A DNA stretch of 48,780 bases, taken from positions 1-48,780 of IMG/VR virus record IMGVR_UViG_3300024520_000114. One strand, 5' to 3'. The position numbers were made by a program, and so were the translations under genes. Of the stretch, positions 30,557 to 38,851 are shown in pieces. This DNA is from a virus. Position 1 is the stretch's first letter. Each line of letters starts with the position of its first letter. The notes beneath the pieces are model-generated. The model saw only the letters and a list, made by a program, of their open reading frames with translations. It had not been told where the DNA came from and did not search any database.

Positions 30557-33500
30557 TGTCCGCAGGATTAGGCAGTCTCGGAACGCTTGGGTCGCTCAGA
30601 GTCAACCTTGTTATGCCTACGAAGGGCTTTGAGAAGGACGTTAAATCGGCGGATAAAACTCTGGCCGGATTCGAGACTACAACGGGGAAGCGGACGAAGG
30701 CGATCAACGCCGGACTTTTGGGTGTAGGCGCCGCCGTTATTACAGGCGTAGCTCTTGCCACTAGGCACTTTGGCAATTTCGAGAAGTCGATGAAGAACGT
30801 GCAGGCTGTGTCAGGAGCTACGGCTGAAGAGTTTAACAGGCTGAAAGAATTTGCTATCGAAATGGGGTCAACGACCGCTTTCACCGCGAAGGAAGCTGGC
30901 GACGCCATGTATTTCCTTGCCAGCGCTGGGCTGAATGTTGCCGAACAGATGGCTACTACAGCAAGTGTTTTAGACCTCGCCGCAGCTACACAAGAAGAGC
31001 TTGCTTCTACCGCTAGTATAGTGGTCAATACTTTGTCAGGTTTTTCTCTTGAGGCAGAAGAGTCCCGCCGTGTAGCTGATGTATTTGCTAAGGCTATATC
31101 TACCAGCCAGGCTAGTATGGCAAAGCTGGGGGCGGGTATACCTGTTGTCGCTGCCACTATGCAGGATCTGGGCGTCCCGCTGGAGGCTACCGTAACGGGA
31201 TTATCCCTTTTATTTGACAAGGGGATACGGGCGGAGCGCGCCGCAACTGGCTTGCGTAACGCAATGAAGCGGCTAATTGATCCCACTGACGAAGCGAAGG
31301 ATGAGATCGCTCGGTTAGGATTGACTGTAGAAGAACTAGACCCGCGCACCAATAGTCTGGTAGATGTTATCGGGAAATTGGAACAGGCCGGTTTCGACAC
31401 CGCAGCCTCTATCAAGTTATTTGGCCTTGAAAATGACGCCATGAATTTGCTTGTAGCTACTGGCGCGGAGAAGTTCAGGGCATTCGAGTCTAGCCTCAGA
31501 GGTGCGGCAGGCGCAGCGGAGACGATGAAGGATGTGCAGCTTGATAGCTTGAGCGGCTCTATAACGCTCCTGACCTCTGCCGTCGATGGTTTCGTAATAT
31601 CCTTTGGAGAAACATTTGCACCTATTGTCAGGACTGCGGCCGAGGTGTTGACTGGACTTGTGACAAAGTTTAATAATCTGGGAGATACCACCAAAAGTAT
31701 TTTAGCATGGACTGTGGCTATCGGAGGTGTCGGGCTTGGCGCTGTTGGCGCGCTAGGTTTATTAGGCACAGCGATCCCGGCTGTAGTAGCAGGCTTTACA
31801 GCAATGGCGCCTTTACTAGTAGCCGCCGCCCCTTTACTGGTAGGTATGGTGGCGCTTGGCGCTGCGGCATGGGTAGTCAAACAGAATATGGAGGCGTTGA
31901 ATCCTGAACTTATAGAGTTCAACTCAACGGTTGGCGCAGCGGAAATCATAGAGAATAGAACATCCAAAGCTATCAAGCTAATTACAGATGAGCTTCAGCG
32001 ATTAAAAGGTCTGGGTATTGACACTGTTGATTTACAAGTCAGCGATTTAGATATTAGCATGTCAAATTTGCAGGCAACGATCAATGATGAAGGTGGTGTA
32101 TGGGATAAATTAATCAATAAGATCACTGGCACAAAGACTGAAGTTGGCCTTTTAATCACGCCCACCACAAGCGTCAATACATTGTTAGGCGCTCTTGAAA
32201 AACATGCGGGGAAAGCCGCTACGACAATAGATGAATTAAAGACTGGCGTTACTGATGTCAAACAGCCAACAGAAGATGCGGCGGCAGTGACAGAAGATTA
32301 TGATACTAAACTTGCAAAATTACCGACTACGATGGATACATTCACTAACAGATTTAATACTCTGGCGACTGATACAGCTACTAATTCTCAGGCTATAATT
32401 CGAGATACAAGCGAAGCGACTACCCAGGTGATTGAAGGTTGGGGAGAAATACCTCTTGCTGCGGAAGAATCTACCGAGAAGGAATTAGCCATAACAAAAG
32501 ACCATATAGCGGATATGCGTACAGAACGTGACAGGGCAGCCATTGATGAGATTAGGGATGAGACGGCGCTAAGTGGTAAGAAGATAAATATACAAGCAGG
32601 CGAATTTGAGGCGCGGACTAAAATAGTTGACGACGAAAACAGGCTCATGATGACGTCAACAGACGAACAGATAATACAGGCTGACAGATTGGCGGAAGGG
32701 AAAATTGATGCTCGCGAAAAGGATGAAAAAGCATTTCAAACATATATAGACACGATAGTAACATTCCAGGCTACTGAGTTAGACAGCTACGAGGCGCAGA
32801 AACAATTGCTGAATATCGAATTTGATGATAGAGTGGCGCAATTCGCAGAGTTCGGTATAGACACTACAGAGCTTGAAAGAAAACGCCGCGAGGAGCTATT
32901 TGTTATCCGCTCTGGGGTATGGACGGATTTCGCAGGGAGAGTATCTGGTGGGTTCAACAATATTAATACTCTATATAACGCTATAAGAGGTGACCAGGAT
33001 AATTTCCATGAGACGTGGCTTTCGAGAATGACTGACTGGGCAACAAGAATTAAAGGCATACTGGATGGCGTGGTGACCTTGTGGCAAGACGCATCTAGCA
33101 TCATCAGCGGGATCGCCGGAATTATCGGTGGCGACGATGGCGGCGGTTTAAATCTGTCCGGGCTAGGCAGCATAGGCGGCGGTGGCGACTCCATCGCTGA
33201 TTTTGTCGGACCACCGGCTCCGAGCGCTGATTTTGTCGGACCACCGGCTCCGGGCGGTGATGCGGTCGGCGGGAATGGTTCTGCATTGGGTGACGTAGCG
33301 GGCGCTTTATCACTCGCAGCTTTCGCTACTGGCTTCCTGGATGCAGTGAATTTAACGCCGCAACAACTTAATGCTGACGGAACTTTACCAGCAGATGTTA
33401 GGGCGACGTTAGTTTTTCTACAGGGTGAAGAAATAGTGCGTGGCTTTGAGGAAAACTTAGCGGAACAGATCAGAGCTGCGGAACTGTCCGTAAGGGTCGG

Positions 33501-33672
33501 CTTGCCTACGGAGGATGTTTTCGCCGATCCCGAAGCGTTGGAAATACTAATCAGAATAGCGAACACGTTAGAGAATCCGCAAGTAGCCACTAATCCTGTT
33601 ACTACAGCGCAACTGCTCCAGGCGGTAGTTGATTTGATCCTGCCGGAACTTCAAGAATCGGGTGTACTATAA
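30556..33672 (+). CDS. Tail tape measure protein
   Basis: This encodes 1038 residues, starting at TAATG after the chaperone. Residues 60-260 match the TP901/PhageMin tail tape measure region (VQAVSGATAEEFNRLKEFAI, TAFTAKEAGDAMYFLASAGL, VAATMQDLGVPL). Hydrophobic helices near 375-440 (ILAWTVAIGGVGLGAVGALG, MAPLLVAAAPLLVG) and helical stretches around 640-760 are present. It sets tail length (about 0.15 nm per residue gives roughly 150 nm, an inference). A Gly/Pro-rich segment near 880 contains a 30-bp tandem repeat. It overlaps the next gene by one base. Confidence 0.95.
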   Translation: MSAGLGSLGTLGSLRVNLVMPTKGFEKDVKSADKTLAGFETTTGKRTKAINAGLLGVGAAVITGVALATRHFGNFEKSMKNVQAVSGATAEEFNRLKEFAIEMGSTTAFTAKEAGDAMYFLASAGLNVAEQMATTASVLDLAAATQEELASTASIVVNTLSGFSLEAEESRRVADVFAKAISTSQASMAKLGAGIPVVAATMQDLGVPLEATVTGLSLLFDKGIRAERAATGLRNAMKRLIDPTDEAKDEIARLGLTVEELDPRTNSLVDVIGKLEQAGFDTAASIKLFGLENDAMNLLVATGAEKFRAFESSLRGAAGAAETMKDVQLDSLSGSITLLTSAVDGFVISFGETFAPIVRTAAEVLTGLVTKFNNLGDTTKSILAWTVAIGGVGLGAVGALGLLGTAIPAVVAGFTAMAPLLVAAAPLLVGMVALGAAAWVVKQNMEALNPELIEFNSTVGAAEIIENRTSKAIKLITDELQRLKGLGIDTVDLQVSDLDISMSNLQATINDEGGVWDKLINKITGTKTEVGLLITPTTSVNTLLGALEKHAGKAATTIDELKTGVTDVKQPTEDAAAVTEDYDTKLAKLPTTMDTFTNRFNTLATDTATNSQAIIRDTSEATTQVIEGWGEIPLAAEESTEKELAITKDHIADMRTERDRAAIDEIRDETALSGKKINIQAGEFEARTKIVDDENRLMMTSTDEQIIQADRLAEGKIDAREKDEKAFQTYIDTIVTFQATELDSYEAQKQLLNIEFDDRVAQFAEFGIDTTELERKRREELFVIRSGVWTDFAGRVSGGFNNINTLYNAIRGDQDNFHETWLSRMTDWATRIKGILDGVVTLWQDASSIISGIAGIIGGDDGGGLNLSGLGSIGGGGDSIADFVGPPAPSADFVGPPAPGGDAVGGNGSALGDVAGALSLAAFATGFLDAVNLTPQQLNADGTLPADVRATLVFLQGEEIVRGFEENLAEQIRAAELSVRVGLPTEDVFADPEALEILIRIANTLENPQVATNPVTTAQLLQAVVDLILPELQESGVL
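33195..33252 (+). repeat. Tandem 30-bp repeat in the tape measure gene
   Basis: A 28-bp identical block (starting CGCTGATTTTGTCGG) occurs at 33195-33222 and again at 33225-33252, period 30. It encodes two copies of ADFVGPPAP. The repeat is in the flexible Gly/Pro-rich zone, so copy number may vary without loss of function. Confidence 0.9.
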
Positions 33673-35240
33673 TGGCAGCTAATTTTTTCCTGTTGGATAA
33701 TGCTGGATACTACACAGAATTTTCAAGCGCATTCGAGGTGACTCAATGGGCTGGCGAGGATGGCACAGTGACCATCGCCAGAGATCAGGATGCTGTTGAG
33801 AATCCTGACCATCCTTCCTCTATGAAGATTATCTCTACGACTGATGGGAAGGGAGGCTTTTTCGATGTTGAAGATCTGCTTCCTGAGATAACTCATGTTG
33901 TGGAGTTTGATTATAAGATAACCGCTACCCAAGACATTGACTGGCAAATTTGGGACCAGTCAAACGGCGCAGAGATAGCGTCGGGAACACTTGATCAAAC
34001 AGGCGACTGGTACGGCTTTTACAGAGAGGTGACGACTCCTGTCAACTGCGTTACTATCAGGATATTCTTGAGAGCGGGGACAGCGACCGCATTAGCTTTC
34101 TATATAGACAACATAGGCTGTCGTGGCAACCTCATCCTGGAAGATGCAGAATCGAAGGCATATTCGCGGACGTTACTGAGCCAATCACGGCTTCATAATA
34201 TGCAGAGCGGGAACGCTGTTGAAGACGCCACGCCGCCCCGGATGACCTTCCCGTTATCCTGGGCGTATCTAACCAATACACAGTATGCTCGGCTACTGCG
34301 ATTTGTGCGTTCAGGAACTACTTCGTATTTTGATGATGGCAACCTCCCACAATTTGCGGAATTGCAGAACGTGTATCTGGAGACACAATACACCTATACA
34401 GGGATCACCAACCCGTCCGCTACTCATGTAGCTTATTCCGATACTGATGTTGACATACCTAACGGAGAGGCGGACTTCGAGTCCACCGAATTTTCAACAG
34501 CTAATTATGGCGCTGTTGACGCCAACGATGCCAACTCAGTAGATACCAGTGTCACTACAACATCAAACGTAAAGAAATATATCTATCATAAATTCATTCT
34601 GGATATATCCGGTGAGTATTCAGTCATTGACGCTATCCAGAGGATTAAGGTGAAGTACGTTGGCGAGTGCGATGATCTGTCAGATAACGATGTGAATGGC
34701 GTGGTCGTCTATGTATGGAATAATAACAACTGGATGCGTATTGGTGAGACGACAAGTAAGGATAAGACTACTGTTGATTATATGACTGATGAGCCGGTAC
34801 AAGCACAGGACTTCGTTGACATAGCCGCTCAGACGGTAGCTATCTTAGTACGCTCACGAGGGCATAAAGGCTCAAGCGGTAATCTAACACTCAAGAGCTA
34901 TTATCTATCTGTATGGATCAATCAGGATATGGGATCTGGCGTTCAGCTATCCGGGCAGTTTACTCTTGACGCTTCTGGTGATGTAATATCTGTTGAGAAT
35001 CTCTCTGATGATACGACGCTCACGCTTGACACGGATTATGTGATAGGCGATGGATTGAACAACATCAAAGGCATGAGCGAGACGGCGGGAGATCTGATCA
35101 AGGTGACATATAACCCTCGCATACGGGTAACTAAGAGCGGCGCTGTATCAGACCGCTGGCATGGAACGCCTACCCCATCGACGCCGCCGCGAGCTGTTAC
35201 TTTGAAGCTATTGGCGCTGGATGCGCTCACGGAGCTATAA
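33672..35240 (+). CDS. Tail protein (distal tail region) with carbohydrate-binding-like N-terminus
   Basis: This encodes 522 residues and starts in the tape measure stop. Residues 20-155 resemble a carbohydrate-binding module (SSMKIISTTDGKGGFFDVED, FYREVTTPVNCVTIRIFLR, LAFYIDNIGCRG). The middle carries a helix-strand mix (YLTNTQYARLLRFVRSGTTS). The rest is beta-rich, including FTLDASGDVISVENLSDDTT. Its place between tape measure and hub suits a distal tail protein with receptor or glycan contacts. Membership is inferred mainly from position. Confidence 0.6.
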   Translation: MAANFFLLDNAGYYTEFSSAFEVTQWAGEDGTVTIARDQDAVENPDHPSSMKIISTTDGKGGFFDVEDLLPEITHVVEFDYKITATQDIDWQIWDQSNGAEIASGTLDQTGDWYGFYREVTTPVNCVTIRIFLRAGTATALAFYIDNIGCRGNLILEDAESKAYSRTLLSQSRLHNMQSGNAVEDATPPRMTFPLSWAYLTNTQYARLLRFVRSGTTSYFDDGNLPQFAELQNVYLETQYTYTGITNPSATHVAYSDTDVDIPNGEADFESTEFSTANYGAVDANDANSVDTSVTTTSNVKKYIYHKFILDISGEYSVIDAIQRIKVKYVGECDDLSDNDVNGVVVYVWNNNNWMRIGETTSKDKTTVDYMTDEPVQAQDFVDIAAQTVAILVRSRGHKGSSGNLTLKSYYLSVWINQDMGSGVQLSGQFTLDASGDVISVENLSDDTTLTLDTDYVIGDGLNNIKGMSETAGDLIKVTYNPRIRVTKSGAVSDRWHGTPTPSTPPRAVTLKLLALDALTEL

Positions 35241-36434
35241 ATGGAAACGGGGAACCTACTACGAGGCTGGACGCTAGGCGATGGTATATTCCTGGCTGAT
35301 GGCTTGCCTTTAGGCGCGGAGATAGGCCGCTGGGAAGCATTCAAGCGCGCCGCCAGCAAGCCAAAGCGCCGGCCAGTTCTATCTGTCTTTATCGAAAATG
35401 TGGGAACGCTTACTTCCAGCGTCAAGCACGTTTATCTTCGGAGGGCAATCAAGGATTCGCTTCATGAGCCAGGACATGGGGCCGGTACAGTGACCTTAGA
35501 AGACGCTGGCGGATCGCTAATTACTAATGGCCGATCAGTTATCAGACGCAACGACAAGATCAAAATATGGGCGGGATTTGACAATCAAGGCTTTCGGCAT
35601 GGTGACTTAGTGCCGCGTTTTTCAGGCGTGGTAAAAGATCCTGTTATCAATACCAGTACAGGCGAGATAAGACTTGACGTACAGGACTACGGCTATCTGA
35701 TGAAACGAGCGCTCACCAGCGGTGACTTCTCAGGGTTCAATACGCCGAAGCTGATGGTGAATGAACTTTTGGATAGACTCAACCTTGCTGATGCTGTATT
35801 TGAAAATGAGACTGGATTGCCAACGACTTATATTCTAGGGAACACGCAACTCAGGAGACGCAACTACTGGAAAATAGCTAATGGCGCTCTATTAGGTATT
35901 GGGTATGTATTTTATTTTGACGCAAACGGCGACCTTCAATGTAAGCGCCGCGACAATTCCTCAGAGACGTTAATATCATTTAGAGATGAAGATATAAAAG
36001 CCATAGTCCATAAACGTACTGCGGAGCTTATCAACAGCAAATCATTTGAATTAGGTAATGCTGATCCCGTTCCATGGTCTGGCACCGTAGACGATTCGCT
36101 CCGATGGGGACAAGGATTGTATGCGAAACAACATAAGCAATCGCAGGCGCTTTATGGTGAGTCGGCGGACTTTGAAGACGAAGAGATGATCGAAGGATGG
36201 GATAACATCTTTCCGTTTTGCCGTGATTCTGTCATGTGGTTTAAGTTCCCAAGACAGGTATACGAGATGCGCTGTGCCGCCCGGCCGTTTTTCGAGCTAT
36301 TAGATAAAGTTAGAATTGATAGTGATATACGAAATATACATAGTCAGATGACTATCATTGGCCTTGTGGAAAATATATCGGCGCAGAATTATAGCCAGAC
36401 ATTGCAGCTATTGACTCATAGGGAGCTTTTCTGA
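35241..36434 (+). CDS. Baseplate hub / tail-associated protein
   Basis: This encodes 397 residues from ATG 35241, immediately after the previous stop. A beta-rich start (VLSVFIENVGTLTSSVKHVY) is followed by GAGTVTLEDAGG and IRRNDKIKIWAGFD, typical of gp27/hub-like domain openings ('~~~~~GD.i.i~~G'). Mid-protein features are GVVKDPVINTSTGEIRLDVQ, LMVNELLDRLNLAD and a late YEMRCAARPFFELLDKVRID. These hub proteins form the trimeric tip around the tape measure. It ends with an ATGA overlap. Confidence 0.7.
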   Translation: METGNLLRGWTLGDGIFLADGLPLGAEIGRWEAFKRAASKPKRRPVLSVFIENVGTLTSSVKHVYLRRAIKDSLHEPGHGAGTVTLEDAGGSLITNGRSVIRRNDKIKIWAGFDNQGFRHGDLVPRFSGVVKDPVINTSTGEIRLDVQDYGYLMKRALTSGDFSGFNTPKLMVNELLDRLNLADAVFENETGLPTTYILGNTQLRRRNYWKIANGALLGIGYVFYFDANGDLQCKRRDNSSETLISFRDEDIKAIVHKRTAELINSKSFELGNADPVPWSGTVDDSLRWGQGLYAKQHKQSQALYGESADFEDEEMIEGWDNIFPFCRDSVMWFKFPRQVYEMRCAARPFFELLDKVRIDSDIRNIHSQMTIIGLVENISAQNYSQTLQLLTHRELF

Positions 36435-37546
36435 TGCCTGATGTTGAAACAACCTTTTTAGCGATAGGTATTTTCGGGAAGGCCGATCTAACGTACTTGA
36501 CGGCTCAAGAGGCGGCATCGGGTGGGTTATGGTTTACGCAGGCTGGATGGACGGGACAGAATTTACATAGCAATGGAAATTACGAAGTATACAGAACGAT
36601 TCTACAGTTCGACTTCGCTGGCATACCGCCCAGCGCTAATATAACAGGGGCGACATTAAAACTCTTTGGGACTGATTCAGACCCTGATATAGATTTTATT
36701 TTCTATATCGTTGAGGCCCTTCTATCCGACCCTGTAGCGTATACCGATTATGCAAATTTGCAGGCTACTGATTTTGGTCAATTCAATACCACAGGTTGGA
36801 ATAATACTGGTTTTAATATTATCACTTTTAACGCCGCAGGGCTAGTATATCTTAACGCAGCGCTCCAGACGAACAAGGTTGATATAGGGATCAGAAGTGA
36901 AGAGGATATAAACCAGAGTCCCGTTGCGACGGCAAATACGGAATATGTAAAATATACAGGAACATTTTCAGGTAATGCGCCTGTACTGACGATCACTTAT
37001 ACTCTATGGCCAGATGCTTATCCTAATACCGTAGCGGCGCCTTTAGCGGGGAAAATCGACCTAGCGACCTATGGCGTTATCAACGAATATATGACCAAGT
37101 TCGACCTCGAAATCTCTAATGTGCTTGACGCTGACGGCAACATTGATCTGGCGGTAGCGAATTGGATAACGTGGACAGGCACAAGCGAGAAGATAGCTTA
37201 TGACAACGGAACGAGTAATGTCACCTTTACTACTCTGGAAACCACCTCTGTTATAACGTTAGATGGTGACTTGTCTTCTGTTGACATTACCGGCACTATG
37301 AATGCCAGCGCTGTCGATTGTACTGTTGGTGGCGACCTCGGACTTGGGGCTGGCGCTTACTCAGGTATAAAAAGCAAAGTAACTGATAATGAAGTTGTCT
37401 TCTCTGGTATCAGCGCCCCAAGTCCTGACGATGACGAAGCTGATATTTACATGGACTCAACTTCTGGCGACTTCATAATCAAGACGCGGGATGACGGGCA
37501 AGCAGGCGTCAAGACCGACATACTAGGCGATTTTTCGGCGATGTAA
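36434..37546 (+). CDS. Tail fibre protein, member 1 of tandem set
   Basis: This encodes 370 residues. The first 180 residues are a jelly-roll-like module (YEVYRTILQFDFAGIPPSAN, ATLKLFGTD, VPVLTITYTL-like end). The C-terminal part (from about 195) contains the unit shared with the next two genes: EYMTKFDLEISNVLDADGNI, WITWTGTSEKIAY, then strands of repeat-like TLETTSVITLDGDLSS. It ends DEADIYMDSTSGDFIIKTRD. A fibre or baseplate appendage role is likely. It overlaps the hub by one base. Confidence 0.7.
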   Translation: MPDVETTFLAIGIFGKADLTYLTAQEAASGGLWFTQAGWTGQNLHSNGNYEVYRTILQFDFAGIPPSANITGATLKLFGTDSDPDIDFIFYIVEALLSDPVAYTDYANLQATDFGQFNTTGWNNTGFNIITFNAAGLVYLNAALQTNKVDIGIRSEEDINQSPVATANTEYVKYTGTFSGNAPVLTITYTLWPDAYPNTVAAPLAGKIDLATYGVINEYMTKFDLEISNVLDADGNIDLAVANWITWTGTSEKIAYDNGTSNVTFTTLETTSVITLDGDLSSVDITGTMNASAVDCTVGGDLGLGAGAYSGIKSKVTDNEVVFSGISAPSPDDDEADIYMDSTSGDFIIKTRDDGQAGVKTDILGDFSAM

Positions 37547-37548
37547 TT

Positions 37549-38109
37549 ATGTCATTTTATCCAGATCTCACATACCCCACAGCGCCAGGCTTTCCCACAG
37601 GACACGAGGATGTTCCAACAGGGCCGGATCTCTATAAAGCAGTCATGTCCTATATAACGGATATTACAGCGCAGGTGGTCGTCCTCTTGGATAGAGTTGG
37701 TAATATAGAGCTAGGGGCGGCTAAAGGTATCGAGTGGGATAATACTATCAGGATAAATCTATCAGGCGGTGAGATCAAGGTAACAGCATTGCAAGTCAAC
37801 ACTACACTGACCGCCGATACTCTCACGCTGACAGGATTGGTTATTACTGATGACCTGATTATTGATAATGACTTGAATCTTACCGGGGGGAGTGACATAG
37901 CCGTTACCGGCGCAGTGAGCGTGGATTATGTTGATAGAACCCAGCATACACTGACCCAGGCGGCGGAACCTGGCGACCCGGCGGATAATAACGCCGTGTT
38001 ATGGGTCAGTAACGGCACAGGCGCAGGCGACGCTGGTGATTTCATGTGTAAAATAACCGAAGGCGGCGGGACAAGCGCCTTCACCATATCGGACTATTCA
38101 GCGCTATGA
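37549..38109 (+). CDS. Tail fibre protein, member 2 of tandem set
   Basis: This encodes 186 residues from ATG 37549. It has the same layout as its neighbours: YITDITAQVVVLLDRVGNIE, LGAAKGIEWDNTIRI and repeated strands (TLTADTLTLTGLVITDDLII). The C-terminal box is TQAAEPGDPADNNAVLWVSN with GTGAGDAGDFMCKI, shared with the third member. Recent duplication followed by divergence is likely. Its stop overlaps the next start. Confidence 0.7.
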   Translation: MSFYPDLTYPTAPGFPTGHEDVPTGPDLYKAVMSYITDITAQVVVLLDRVGNIELGAAKGIEWDNTIRINLSGGEIKVTALQVNTTLTADTLTLTGLVITDDLIIDNDLNLTGGSDIAVTGAVSVDYVDRTQHTLTQAAEPGDPADNNAVLWVSNGTGAGDAGDFMCKITEGGGTSAFTISDYSAL

Positions 38110-38645
38110 GTTATCTTGAATCAGCATTCCCGGCAGTAGTCAATACAACAGACTTCGACCTGATAATGTATAATCGGATCACTAACGGTCTGACCGATAT
38201 TACAGCCGCAATGGCCGCCGCGTTCGATACTGATGACAACGTTAGCCTGGCCGCAGGGAAGGCTATTGAATGGGGAAGCGTCTCGAAATTAACCTTCTCT
38301 AGCTCTAAGGTACAGGTGGATAATCTGGAGGTGGCCAGTCCCTGGAGCTTTGGCACACTATCGCCAACGGGAGATTGCTTAGTATCTAACGATTTCACGA
38401 TCAACGGTCTTGGTCAGACTCTGACGCTGACAGGCAATCTATCAATAACTGGTATTATCATAACATCCGCCATCACAGATTCGACCGTCACTATCGCGCA
38501 GATAGCGGAGCCAGGCGACCCGCCGGATGAGCATTCTGTCATCTGGTGTAGTAACGGCACAGGAGCCGGTAACGTGGGCGATATAATGTTAAAAATACAG
38601 CACGGCTCGGTCGTGAAGTCGAAGACGCTGGTGACATTTGTATAG
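38106..38645 (+). CDS. Tail fibre protein, member 3 of tandem set
   Basis: This encodes 179 residues and overlaps the previous gene by four bases. The parallels with the previous gene are direct: ITDITAAMAAAFDTDDNVSL, AAGKAIEWGSVSKLTF, strands of TLTLTGNLSITGIIITS, then QIAEPGDPPDEHSVIWCSN and GTGAGNVGDIMLKI. It ends in a slightly longer tail (KSKTLVTFV). It is a paralogue; the combined set may form a hetero-oligomeric appendage. Confidence 0.7.
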   Translation: MSYLESAFPAVVNTTDFDLIMYNRITNGLTDITAAMAAAFDTDDNVSLAAGKAIEWGSVSKLTFSSSKVQVDNLEVASPWSFGTLSPTGDCLVSNDFTINGLGQTLTLTGNLSITGIIITSAITDSTVTIAQIAEPGDPPDEHSVIWCSNGTGAGNVGDIMLKIQHGSVVKSKTLVTFV

Positions 38646-38654
38646 GAGAGGAAT

Positions 38655-38849
38655 ATGGCTACATTTAATGTCAAAGATTACGGTGCAGTTGGTGATGGCA
38701 TCACAGATGACACTGCCGCTATACAAGCATGTTTCGATGCCGCTGAGTGTTATTATCAACTCGAATGTTTTTTCAATAAATACGGAAGTGAACGAATCAT
38801 ATTCTTGCCGCCCGGCGCTTATAAAGTCAGTGGCATATTGGAGGACTAA
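38655..38849 (+). CDS. Short pectate-lyase-3-like protein (N-terminal stub)
   Basis: This encodes 64 residues behind GGAGAGG. It begins FNVKDYGAVGDGITDDTAAI, the standard opening of pectate lyase 3 / phage tailspike beta-helix domains, and continues to FLPPGAYKVSG. It then stops after one or two coils. The following gene repeats this same motif twice. The gene looks like a remnant left by duplication or recombination, though its ribosome binding site and start are intact and it may still be translated. Confidence 0.7.
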   Translation: MATFNVKDYGAVGDGITDDTAAIQACFDAAECYYQLECFFNKYGSERIIFLPPGAYKVSGILED

Positions 38850-38851
38850 TT

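Noticed and set aside
30528-31976. Long antisense open frame (482 codons) opposite the tape measure gene
   Set aside because: It is the mirror of a strongly supported coding region, lacks a ribosome binding site, and reads as Ser/Ala/Thr-rich translation of complementary codons.
32787-33590. Antisense 267-codon frame in the tape measure 3' part
   Set aside because: Shadow of the sense gene with biased composition; no promoter or ribosome binding site.
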